From: Flabesymbios commensalis
Taxonomy: Eukaryota; Annelida; Polychaeta; Terebellida; Flabelligeridae
Length of the DNA: 64,000 nt
Assembly: GCA_964017125.1 (NCBI GenBank)
Contig: OZ024902.1
Location: 54,851,245-54,915,244 of the forward strand
Direction of reading: 5' to 3'
The translations under genes and the position numbers were made by a program. Of this stretch, positions 21,581 through 31,070 are shown piece after piece. The number at the start of each line of letters is the position of its first letter. The stretch's first letter is position 1. The notes below the pieces were generated by a model. It was not told the DNA's origin. It did not search any database and was given only the letters and a program-made list of their open reading frames with translations.

Positions 21581-21812
21581 TACCTGTTCAGTGCGGGGAC
21601 CGTTTTTATACGTCAGATTTATTCTGACGTATAAAAACGGTCCCCGCACTGAAAGAATAAAAACATTTATAATGGCCGTAGACCCATAACATAGCCTGGT
21701 ATTCAAATGAATCAGAAAGAGCTATCACTTACACATTTATGATGACTTCAAATTGGAAAAAACATTTAATCTTCATGGTTTATCGTAAAAAAATCAGCGT
21801 TGTAAGGGTTAA
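21581..21812 (+). mobile_element. TTAA element B, copy 5
   Basis: TTCAGTGCGGGGACCG, a compact perfect hairpin (ATACGTCAGA, TTTAT, mirror), body with ATGGCCGTAGACCCATAACA, and right end AGCGTTGTAAGGG-TTAA. Confidence 0.8.
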
Positions 21813-21860
21813 AGGTCATGTATTGCAGGTTAAAGGTCTTGTATTGCAGGTTAAAGTCTT
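21806..21860. repeat. Short tandem repeat
   Basis: About two and a half copies of a 23-bp unit (GGTTAAAGGTCTTGTATTGC) begin at the right TTAA of the B copy. Confidence 0.6.
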
Positions 21861-22084
21861 AGAACACGGTACGGCATCGGGTGCAAAATCGCAAAATAAC
21901 GAGGTCACGTCAATGATTTAGACCGACGTTTTGACAGGCATTTATCCTCTACCGGGAACAAAGCCATTCCGGAACCAGCTCTTTGGATTTGGGAACATTT
22001 TTCAAATATAATCTTTCAGCATCACACATAAATTTGGCTAGCCTCAGTCTGAAAAGAGCGGCATTCAGCAAATCTGGCCGCAGT

Positions 22085-22183
22085 CCCAGTAAACACGAGA
22101 CATTGAACCAATGTTGGGGCAATGTTGGCCCTCTGTCTACGACGTCGGGCCACCATTGACCCAACATTGGTATTTGCTGGGGT
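22085..22183. mobile_element. C2 palindromic MITE
   Basis: CCCAGTAAACACGAGACATT to CAACATTGGTATTTGCTGGG around GTCTACGACGTCGGG. Confidence 0.75.
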
Positions 22184-22760
22184 GGCTTTCACTGGAGACC
22201 GGACTGTGGTGAATGCAGTCTGTGGAGCGAGGGTGGGGGTGACCCCGGGGTAAGGAGGGAATACGGTCGGTGGGGAGGTGGACCTCTTTTAGCGACAGGT
22301 CGTCCGCCGGGGTCCTTCTGGATATTCGCGTCAAATGAAGCGGGTTAGGTCTGGTGACTCTATAAGGCGGCATTAGCGGATAAAGCCTGCAGAAGACGTC
22401 AAGCCGGGCAGGGCCTTTGAACCGGGGGTGCACGGGTGCGCGCCAGAACACCATAATTGGCAAAGGGAGTGGAACGATCGGAGCGGAAGGGGAAATAAAG
22501 ACGACCCCACAGTCGCTAATGATAACCGCTGCAACGCAAAATGCGGGCTGCCACCGGGGCCCCGGCTTGGCTCCAACCCGCGATTTTCATTACGTTTTTA
22601 CATCCCACTGCGCACTCCCGACCTCTTTTCAAAGAATCGACTGAAGAGACCGATTTTGCCGGAGCCTTTCATTGTGTCAGGATCATCCCCCGTCCGCCCC
22701 CTAGTCCCAGTTGTTTCATCCCGTAGCTCGTCCGTCTCCCGCTAGAGCTGCAATCATGAC
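22184..22760. other. GC-rich single-copy island between two C2 elements
   Basis: GC- and CpG-rich, with motifs such as GCTAATGATAACCGC. Frames overlap on both strands and have no known domain. It is bracketed by C2 palindromes. Confidence 0.3.
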
Positions 22761-22868
22761 CCAGCAAGCATGGGACGTTGGTCCAACGTTGGTTTACTGT
22801 TGGGCCATCGTCGTAGACGGGAGACCAACAGTAAACCGACGTTCGGTTAACGTCTCATGTTTTCTGGG
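22761..22868. mobile_element. C2 palindromic MITE
   Basis: CCCAGCAAGCATGGGACGTT to AACGTCTCATGTTTTCTGGG. The arms carry GGTTTACTGTTGG and CCAACAGTAAACC. Confidence 0.8.
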
Positions 22869-22869
22869 T

Positions 22870-22935
22870 GGATGTTGATCCTACGATGGCATGATGTTGG
22901 GGAGATATCGCAGACGGCGGCCCAACATCAAACCA
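22870..22935. repeat. C2 partial copy
   Basis: GATGGCATGATGTTGGGGAG, ATCGCAGACGGCGGCCCAAC. The termini are lost. Confidence 0.45.
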
Positions 22936-22980
22936 TTTTAGTTATATTGTTGTGATCTAGCTAGTGATCTCCAGCGTAAC

Positions 22981-22996
22981 AACCCCCCCCCCCCCC
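22981..22996. repeat. Poly-C tract
   Basis: An uninterrupted run of C directly before the next C2 element. Confidence 0.9.
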
Positions 22997-23103
22997 AGCC
23001 AACACGAAACAATAACCCAATGTCGGGTTAATGTTGGCCCATCGTCTTCGACGCTGGACCAACAATAACCCGACTTTGGGTCAGCGTATCGTATTTGCTG
23101 GCC
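22996..23103. mobile_element. C2 palindromic MITE
   Basis: CCAGCCAACACGAAACAATA to GCGTATCGTATTTGCTGGC. The arms carry ACCCAATGTCGGGTTAATG and ACCCGACTTTGGGTC; the centre is CATCGTCTTCGACGCTGG. Confidence 0.75.
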
Positions 23104-23380
23104 TTTATGTCACGACAAATATCGATAATAATGATGATAACTATCACATCATCGATAAATTGACCATTTTGACAAGTTCATAAGATGGAATAAAATAAGT
23201 ATAGACTATAGGAATATATAAGAATAAAAAGTATTAAAAAACTTGTAGGCCAATATTAACTGACAGTTAATACATGTTTTTGTGATTCGTGTGGCTAAAA
23301 ACTGCTTTCAATGTAACATCTTTTTTGACAAAATTGTTTAATATCCCCGGTGTTTAAGCACTGACTGAACGCTATCCCAA
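23104..23380. other. Unique AT-rich DNA
   Basis: Nothing was recognised. Confidence 0.35.
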
Positions 23381-23472
23381 CAATAATTCGTCCCCTTAGA
23401 TATAAAAGGGTGTATCTGCCACTTCACAAAGTGGCAGATACACCCATTCATATCTAGGGGGACGAATTATTG
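23381..23472. repeat. Hairpin element F, copy 1
   Basis: CAATAATTCGTCCCC outer arm, GGGTGTATCTGCCACTT inner arm, short loop, mirror arms. The inner arm matches copy 2 at 30178-30231, and TATCTGCCACT also occurs at the core of element E. Confidence 0.8.
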
Positions 23473-23549
23473 ACAAGCGGAAAATACAGCGAGATATAGA
23501 ATGGGCCGTTCTTATGTTTCAAATCCAGACATAAAAGTGTCACACGGAC

Positions 23550-23943
23550 CTTAAAAAGTTGCTGGCTAATAATGCGAGATTTTTTTCGCCGACCCCATGG
23601 ACTGGCGGGCTCGCACGACACGAGATCCGTGTCAGTGCCTCCGCGGCCTCCGGGGAAATTATTGGTACAAAGCAGGTCCGCATATTACCCGGCTCGCGTC
23701 CCGGGCGGGTAATACTATCTGCCGATGTAAGAGTACCGGTGGGCCGTATTCACACACTGAGTTTAATCATAGAGCATCCCACAGGCCAGAGATCAACTTC
23801 CCAGCAGGGCATTGTTTTGGAATTATTTTGGGCAAAATTTAGATTCGCCATCGGCGCAGACTGCCTGTCGGCGGGAAGGTTTCCGTTGGAAACGCTCCAA
23901 TCTTCATCAAGTTGAGATGGGAAGACCGGCCCGAGCCTTCTGC
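23550..23943. other. GC-rich single-copy island
   Basis: An open frame of 118 codons (23559-23915, +) crosses the region without a recognisable domain. Sox/TCF-type motifs (GGTACAAAGCAG, GGCATTGTTTTGG) suggest a possible regulatory element instead. A single unspliced coding exon cannot be excluded. Confidence 0.3.
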
Positions 23944-24182
23944 TTAACCATTACAGCGCGGGGATCGACTTAAGACGTCAGAATCTGACGTCTGTTGACG
24001 GCAGATTCTGACGTCTGATGTCGATCCCCGCACTGTGAGAGTGAAAATATTTATAGTGTCCGTAGACCCATGACATAGGTATTCAAATAAATCAGAAAGA
24101 GCTAGCTAAGACATTTATGATGATTTCAAATTGAATAAACTCGCTTGGTCTCCATGGTTTATATAGGAAAAAAATCAGCGTT
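23944..24182 (+). mobile_element. TTAA element B, copy 6, joined to A
   Basis: TTAACCATTACAGCGCGG left end, strong hairpin, body with ATGACATAGGTATTCAAATA, right end AAAAATCAGCGTTTTAA. A family A copy is inserted at the tail; its TTAA is followed by TGGTTAAAG. Confidence 0.75.
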
Positions 24183-24428
24183 TTAACCCTTTAACCGCCA
24201 AATTATTCAATCTGAATTTTCTCCCACTTAAAGTTGTGTCTCGCTGACGCGATCCACAACTTCAAGTGAGTGGTAATTATTCAGATTTCACAAAATGGCG
24301 GTAAACTATTTTCAAATATTGCTGATTGCTGTCACATTATATCTTTAACATTTTTTAAATGTAGTACTTAATGTGCTGATAAAAAATGAAAACCCGAATA
24401 TATGCGGCACCGACGGTTAAAGGGTTAA
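24183..24428 (+). mobile_element. TTAA element A, copy 4
   Basis: TTAA-CCCTTTAACCGCC to GACGGTTAAAGGG-TTAA, with the standard hairpin (one change in the left arm). It sits in the tail of a B copy, the second such nesting after 5576. Confidence 0.8.
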
Positions 24429-25630
24429 TGGTTAAAGAGACACCACAACGAAATGACAGCTACTGATTGGCATTATTAAATTACCATCAAGTGAAATACT
24501 CTCCATCATTGTGAACTACACTTCTGTCAGAAGATTGATAAATAGACAATAGGTCGCAGTCGACCAGACCTATTATTCTCATCACTAACACTAGTTCATT
24601 GATGCAATTAATTACCACTGGTCCCAAATGAATAATCAATACATTGAATGGCGGGAATTGTGACGCAATTCTCAGGGTGGGGCCTGTCTAAATATTATTA
24701 TGATTGAGCCAATAACTTTGAGGCGGTCAGATGCGTTCCCACCATCAATCCATAACATCACAACTCACCACACAGTCGTTAGCTAATGATGCTAATTAGG
24801 GGTCTAACTTTAGTTTAACTTGCCATATTTTGTACACTTTGTAGACCCAATTAAAAAGAATCCTATTTTATTTTATAATTCTTGCAATCTACTGAATGAT
24901 TCTGACCTATGTTAGCCATCTATTTTTACTTCTTGACCAATGCATTCCTGCAAAAGTTTAAGGAGTAGGCGTAATTTCAACAGAAATCAGGTGGTAAATT
25001 TAAACCAGCCTACAAGTAATCTATAATGAGTGTGCAGATAAAATACAACGGCCTCAAACACATAACTTCCCTCGTGTCACCAGTATCTCTCCAACCCAGT
25101 GTAACACACAACCGATTGCAAACAAACCACAATACTCATGAGTATGGATTAGTATTTGAGTTGTGTTGACACTTTTTCTTCCAATTTATCCGTGCTGCTA
25201 AATTATAACTTTTTATGGCAATTACAAGTTCAATGATTGGCGCAAAACATTCATACGTCTTCTACGTTATTTGGCTCAAAATGCTGATCCTTTTTATTTC
25301 AGTTGGTATTTGTTCAGAGTGTGGCTCGCGAGGCCTTTCAAACATGTAAGTATTTCTATAATCAGTATTAGCTTCACTATATATTTGCCATGATAAACAT
25401 ATAACATTATACCAAGGAGGTTGTTGTAAAGGTAAAAAATAATGTTCAAAACGACAGCTGCCTCATAGAAATCCGGATAGCCTTCCTGTGCACAAACGGC
25501 GGAGCCTGGGTAGTGGTTCCGCCGATTGCCTGTCACGGCAGAGCTATGGTTACGTTCTCAGGCTCTTGTACGCAGATGCCGAAGAAACAAAAAACAACGT
25601 TTCTTCTTCGCAATAAGGCCACATTCATTC
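24429..25630. other. Unique AT-rich DNA
   Basis: A small hairpin (AATAGGTC/GACCTATT) lies at 24548-24574. No gene was recognised. Confidence 0.4.
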
Positions 25631-25634
25631 ATTC

Positions 25635-25672
25635 ATGCACCAAAGTGGCCTAAACCAGATTCATTCCAGAGG
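25635..25672 (+). mobile_element. SINE-H tail fragment
   Basis: GTGCACCAAAGTGGCCTAAA then GATTCATTCC matches the reverse complement of the H tail. Confidence 0.4.
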
Positions 25673-25861
25673 CCGTGTTGTGAGATCATCTTGCAATTCC
25701 AGCTGATAACTCAATCTTTCCCAGTGCATTCTTGTGGTGAACAAGCGTGTTAGATCATAATTCAACTTTTACGACAGTCACAGAACACAGACCAAGGTCT
25801 TATATTGACCAGCCTTTCAGACGTTTATAAAATATTGAACTATCATTGGTCCACCCTGTCT

Positions 25862-25953
25862 TCCCAGCAAACACAAAACATTTGTATAACATTCATACAA
25901 CGTCAGGCCGACGTCGGCCTGGCGGCCTCGAGGTCTAGCATTGCTGTTGGGAA
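25862..25953. mobile_element. Chimeric palindromic element, half C and half D
   Basis: The left half is typical family C (CCCAGCAAACACAAAACATT, GTATAACATTCATACAACG). The right half matches family D at 61651-61702 (CAGGCCGACGTCGGCCTGGC, GGCCTCGAGGTCTAGC, TTGCTGTTGGGA). The join falls at CGTC, which both families have near their centres. Confidence 0.75.
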
Positions 25954-25985
25954 AATGGGGTGTACGTGTTCGTGTAGAGTGACAA

Positions 25986-26170
25986 TAGTCAGGGGGCCAG
26001 GAGCTGAACCTGGAAAGTGGGTCCAAACTTTTTTTCTCAATGTTTTCGTATTATATAGGTATTGTACTCTATGAAACCGCGTGATGGCATTCTCACAGCA
26101 TTGATCATTTTTAAATAACGCGTTTTACATTTTTTCGCCTATCGCGGTACAAAATAGTGGTTTTAGGTGA
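25986..26170 (+). repeat. Repeat family Q, copy 1
   Basis: It matches the reverse complement of 29703-29912 (CCTGGAAAGTGGGTCCAAA, TATATAGGTATTGTA, GATGGCATTCTCACA). The family is unknown; the two copies form an inverted pair. Confidence 0.65.
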
Positions 26171-26266
26171 TCGGGAAAAACAGAAAATCCCTGTATATAT
26201 TCACATAACTGATAGCTATTAGTTTGATTATTTGTATATTGATGTATAATAATAATAAATATCATT

Positions 26267-26305
26267 GGGTCAAAGGTCAAGGCTATAATTCAAGGTCAAA
26301 GATCA
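26267..26305 (+). promoter_or_regulatory. Cluster of nuclear-receptor-type half sites
   Basis: GGGTCAAAGGTCA is a consensus DR1 site of the HNF4/RXR type. It is followed by TTCAAGGTCA (an ERR/SF-1-type extended half site), which overlaps a second DR1-like AGGTCAAAGATCA. Spacing and orientation are regular. Whether it acts is unknown, and no nearby promoter is recognised. Confidence 0.3.
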
Positions 26306-27636
26306 ATAATTCAGGTCCATCATGCCTATTTCAGTATCGTTTGTATATTACACCTTCCACATTTTTATATGTTAATATAGCTGAACCTGCATTCTTTGTC
26401 TTATAATTAGGGTTTTTGTTATGAAGTTCCATGCATCTTGATAAACTAGATAACCTGTCGCTCACATATTCTCGTTCCTCTAGGCCCCACTCCTAATGTG
26501 GCCTATTTTACCGTATCTATTTGCTGGGATGAAATATAGTGGTAACATTATATGGCTAGAATTGTGTAGCAATGGATTATACGTTGCTATTCTATTGTAT
26601 GGGCCAGTCAACATGATTCACTAACCCAATGTTGGGTCATCATTTGCGACGCTGTCACACCATGAAATCACCATTAATGCGCTGCATTGACTCAACGCTC
26701 CCCCAATGTTTAGATGCCCGGCCGTTATTGAGATACATAGACAAAATTTGTGAGCCTTAATAAGGTAAATTGAAATGCCAATTGGCTAGCCTCTGTGTCA
26801 GGCATATGCTTAAATTAAATTATATATATTTTTTTTTTTTTTCAATATAAATTTTGTTCATCAATGACAATGCGGTTTGCATTTACATATGACGTAAGTA
26901 TGTTCCATTCTTGTGGTATGAAAGATTAACAGATGAGTAAATAATTCATGATATTTGTTTTCTTTTTTTATAGTTCCAATATCACAGCATATCTATATCT
27001 GACTATATGGATACATCAATTATCAATATGTGGTGTAATAATTCAGAGGTTGCTGTAAACTATCAAAATTGTACGTAATCGTTATTTAAAAAAAAGTTCT
27101 TTATCTTAAACAAGTTAAATAATCAGCAATGACACCATCGCCTTTGCCATTATTTTGTTATTTGATATATATAATATTAAAATTGCTACTACCTTCCTGT
27201 TCATTGTTTGTTTAATCATCTTTTTTTAATGTGGTACTAGTATACATCATATTCTGATACAAGACGATGTATTCCTGCTTAGTTGCTTTCATGTTTCATC
27301 CATATACTAATGGATCTAACTGGCTCAGGGCATTATCAGGGCATTATTCACCTGAAAGTTTGTAAATGTTATATTTTGAAATGTTCCTTGAAGGCTTTCT
27401 CAGTTGATGGCAATCAACATAATTATGAACAAGTGGTGCTCCCCTGGCCGACTTACTAACCACAGATTAAGTTCTTTACTACATCAACTGATCAAGCTAG
27501 AGATCATTATTATCCCCAAGAAGCCTTGTTGTATGATATTCAACATGATTCCATTACCAATGCATCCAGCCATAGCATCACATCGAGATAAGAAGGGTCC
27601 TGGCAGCAGGCTTGGAATGAGGTCAGAATATTCGGC
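26306..27636. other. Unique AT-rich DNA
   Basis: A C2-like trace (AACCCAATGTTGGGTCATC, GCGACGC) lies near 26625. No gene was recognised. Confidence 0.35.
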
Positions 27637-28350
27637 AGTGACCAAGACCAGTTTGTTTGTGGCCAAGATCACCTTTGTGTTGGCTGAGATGATTTTAAAG
27701 TGACTGTGATGGCGTATTTAATGGTCACGTTTACTTCTGCAGTGACCGAGATCACTTTTTCAGGGGCTGACATAAGATTGTTAGTGGCCAAGATCACTTT
27801 TGTAGCGGCTGAGAAACTATTAAAGTGGCTGTGATCACTTCTTCAGATCCAAGATCACTGTGTAGTGGCTTAGATATTTTTTTCAGTGGCTGACACCAGT
27901 TCGTTTGTAATGGCTGAGATAACCTTTAAAGAGGCTGTGATCACTTCTTCTTTGGCCAAGATCACTGTTGTAGTGGCTGCGATAACATTTAATGCGGCTG
28001 TGATCACTCCTTCAGTGGTCAAGATCACCTTTCTAGTGGCTTAGACAAATTTCAAAGTGGCTGTGACCACTTCTGCAGTGGCCAAGATCACTTTTGTAGC
28101 GGCTGAGATAACTTTTGAAGTCGCTGTGATCACTAAATCTTCTTCAGTGGCCAAGGTCACTTTTGTAGCGGCTGAGATAGTTTTTAAAGTGGTTGAGATC
28201 ACTTCTTTAGTGGCCAAGATCACTTTTATGGACGCTGAGAAAACATTTCAAGTTTCTGTAATCACTTCTTCAGTGGTCAAGATCATTCTGTGGTTGCTGA
28301 GATAACTTTTAAAGGGCTGTGATCACCTCTTCAGTGGTCAAGATCATTTT
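27637..28350 (+). repeat. 63-bp minisatellite built from 21-bp units
   Basis: About eleven diverged tandem copies of a 63-bp unit. Each unit consists of three related 21-mers: GTGGCTGTGATCACTTCTTC, GTGGCCAAGATCACTTTTGT and GCGGCTGAGATAACTTTTAA (last base omitted). Because 21 and 63 are multiples of three, parts stay open in one frame and read as seven-residue repeats (28057-28305), but in-frame stops elsewhere argue against a protein. Confidence 0.85.
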
Positions 28351-29035
28351 TGAAAAATGGCTCCATAGAATGTAAAAATAATAACAAAAATCTGTACCTT
28401 ATAAAGTTAACATGAGAGAGAAGTCCTGCTGGTATTCACTGAAAAACGTTGTGAACTGTTCAAATGAAGGGATAAAATACAAACTTAGCGCTATATAATA
28501 TTATGCATCCACGTTAAAGCCTTTGATAGTAACTTTCAACTGATATCAAAGATGCTGGTACATTTTGGTAAATTTTGGAACTCATTGGGCAAAAATATGA
28601 GACACAGTCTATTTTCCTGAGCTGAAAGAAAAATGCTCAAATTTTACGTCCATCAAAAAAAGTGTGTAACATGATGAAATAGCTAATTATTTTTTACTTC
28701 CAAATGGGTTTATTTCAAGTCAACAATAGTTCTAGAACATGTTTGAATCAAAACCAAACATATATACCATACAAAAATAGGCTAAGAGAACAGTATTTCG
28801 ACTATTTACTGAAAAAGTAATAAAAATAGGTACAATTATTGGTTAAAATACCAACTTAAAGCTTGTGCATTTTTCAAAAATCGGACAGAAAATATGTTAC
28901 ATTCACGTGAAAGCCTGTTCCAGTAGCTTTGTGTTGGTATCAAATATATTGATATAGCTTCACTAGTCAGTGGGCGAAAATGTTTAATACGCTAGTTTTT
29001 TTTCCAAATCGGAAAAAATCGCGCATAGGTCATGT
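28351..29035. repeat. Two diverged tandem copies of a roughly 400-bp unit
   Basis: Weak but collinear similarity between 28480-28625 and 28880-29015: CACGTTAAAGCCT against CACGTGAAAGCCT, TGATATCAAAGAT against TGGTATCAAATAT, CATTGGGCAAAAATAT against CAGTGGGCGAAAATGT. This suggests an old duplication of unknown nature. Confidence 0.4.
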
Positions 29036-29093
29036 ACACCTTTGCTCCTATTTCAGTAAAGCAGCTACAGTTACCTGATCAACAGGTCGATTC

Positions 29094-29145
29094 TGGCCCC
29101 TGAATAGTCTAGCTATGTGAAAATAATAGTGGCCTAAATTCCCAT
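29094..29145 (+). mobile_element. SINE-H tail fragment
   Basis: CTGGCCCCTGAATAGTCTAG and TAGTGGCCTAAATTCCCATT match the H tail read on the plus strand. Confidence 0.35.
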
Positions 29146-29702
29146 TCCGGGTGACTCCTTACCCCCAGCCACGTCTTGTCTAATAATCCAGCTGACGGAT
29201 AAACAAACAGACAAACCATCCCGACTGAAAACATAACCTCTTATGGCGGAGGTAATAAACCACACAATGATTTCTTTCCAGAAAATGTATAAATCTATAA
29301 ACGAATATTTCGATGTTAAGTGTTAACATCATTGGATGACGTAATATATATACAATTTTAGAACGTATGGCCACAATTACACATTATATTATCTCGTCGA
29401 TATATATATAAATAATAATTGATTCAGTACAAATGTTTTATAGTTGCTTTGCGATATCACATTGAGGTTCGTAATGAAATTCCCTTCATTTTGATATGTC
29501 ACACGCTTATATTATTATAAAATTTGATAACTGGTAATTGCGTTAATGCAAGACCTTGGGGTCAAAGGGTTCACATAACTCAAAACTTCTGGTTCAATCA
29601 ATTTATGCAATTATGAAATCACTTTTGCTAATATTGAATACATACTATTTCAAATAATGGCAAATATAGATTAGGTTAGTGCTTTATATAAATATTTATA
29701 TT
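29146..29702. other. Unique AT-rich DNA
   Basis: GGGGTCAAAGGGTTCA near 29569 resembles a nuclear-receptor site. No gene was recognised. Confidence 0.35.
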
Positions 29703-29912
29703 TTTCGAACCGTGGGAAACCATTATTTTGCATCCCGATTGACGTGATTTTATAAAACGTGTTATATAAAAATGCTCAATGTTGTGAGAATGCCATCATG
29801 CAGTTTCATGGACTACAATACCTATATAACATGAAAACACTTAGAAAAAAACTTTGGACCCACTTTCCAGGTTCGCCCAAAAATATGCATTTGACCCCCT
29901 GACTAACAAGGG
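29703..29912 (-). repeat. Repeat family Q, copy 2
   Basis: The inverted partner of 25986-26170, about 3.7 kb away, with the minisatellite between them. Confidence 0.65.
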
Positions 29913-30177
29913 GTTGTCCACGAGAACCCACAAATCCGCAGAGTTCACCTGGCCTTTAGGTGACTAATCGGCTCTGTACGCCGCGTGACACTGAGGATAC
30001 ATCAGGACCTATCTCACCAGCTGACATACACGCTGTCCCCTGGTCAACGGCATGGCATCTTTAACACCCATTACCTCTGTGTCAACGCCTGCAAGCGATA
30101 TGGATGCTCCCTTCAACCCATTAGGCTCTAGAGAAGGCTTCATTGTAATAGCCGCCATCATTCACTTTCAGTAGCTT
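29913..30177. other. Unique DNA
   Basis: Nothing was recognised. Confidence 0.35.
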
Positions 30178-30231
30178 ATATGAAAGGGTGTATCTGCCAC
30201 TTTCTGAAGTGGCAGATACACCCTTTCATAT
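30178..30231. repeat. Hairpin element F, copy 2
   Basis: A perfect palindrome: ATATGAAAGGGTGTATCTGC, CACTTTCTGAAGTG, mirror arm. It lacks the outer CGTCCCC arms of copy 1. Confidence 0.8.
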
Positions 30232-30506
30232 CCAAGTACGCTATGTTCAGGTGTGGCACCTAGAAGTTTATATTACAATTATTTACTTTGCAGTATACGA
30301 AGTGTGTATGTGGTTTTGCACTGATTTTGACAGAGATATCCACATATCCATAGCTTATTTATCAGCTACTATCCTATTTGTACGCATAGGCCTACCTGTC
30401 TTTCAGTAAGCAATACGCAAATCTGAAAACACATAGGACGCGTGCATCAAGCGTCCCGCGATAGTGGCGCCAGCGTCAAGCGCTAGCATGGCAAACGTCA
30501 AATGAA

Positions 30507-31070
30507 ATGAAATGAATGGGGTTTTAAGTACTCTAGATCTGGTAATATTCGCGAGATTTTAATTTTCGCGAATTATGAGAGAAGGAAAATTTCGCGAATT
30601 CAAGAATCTTTCGAAAATTATTATTAAAATAGCGCTACTAAAGAACAATGAAAATTCGCGAATTCTAAATTTCGTGAAAAGTCCAAAAATTGTAAATTCG
30701 CTAAAATTTAAACACGCGAAAATTACCAGATTAACAGTTCAACAGTATTAAGTATTAAGTAATAAAACATTTATAACGCCACCTTTGTGCACATATAGGA
30801 TAAACTGAGCCAAGAGAACATCATGAGGATGGTGAGAAGAATGAGATGACACTGTCTTCCAGACACATGATTCGAAATTCGAGCTCTGGTGATCTGAGGC
30901 CGAGCGTGCTACCTCTCGGTCACAGAGGCTCCCCACAATATTGAATCTTTATGAGTGTGCGGAGACGATTTTTCTTTATATAACACTTGAATGCCAGAGT
31001 GTGGTTCGAACCCGAGATCTCCGACTTTCCAATCAGGCAGCTTTAATCACTGCATCAGGGCCCCCGCCTA
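30507..31070 (-). mobile_element. SINE-H, interrupted by element P
   Basis: The tail (AATGAATGGGGTTTTAAG) is at 30507-30536 and resumes after P with CCACCTTTGTGCACATATAG. The head on the minus strand has GTGATTAAAGCTGCCTG and a perfect B box, GGGTTCGAACC, near 31007. This is the best-preserved pol III promoter among the H copies. Confidence 0.75.
30537..30731. mobile_element. MITE family P, TTCGCGAA-rich
   Basis: Termini ATCTGGTAATATTCGCG and CGCGAAAATTACCAGAT. Inside are repeated TTCGCGAA-type octamers. It is inserted into the tail of SINE-H. Confidence 0.7.

Noticed and set aside
28057-28305. Seven-residue repeat protein
   Set aside because: The repeat length is a multiple of three, so openness is expected; other repeats of the array carry stops.
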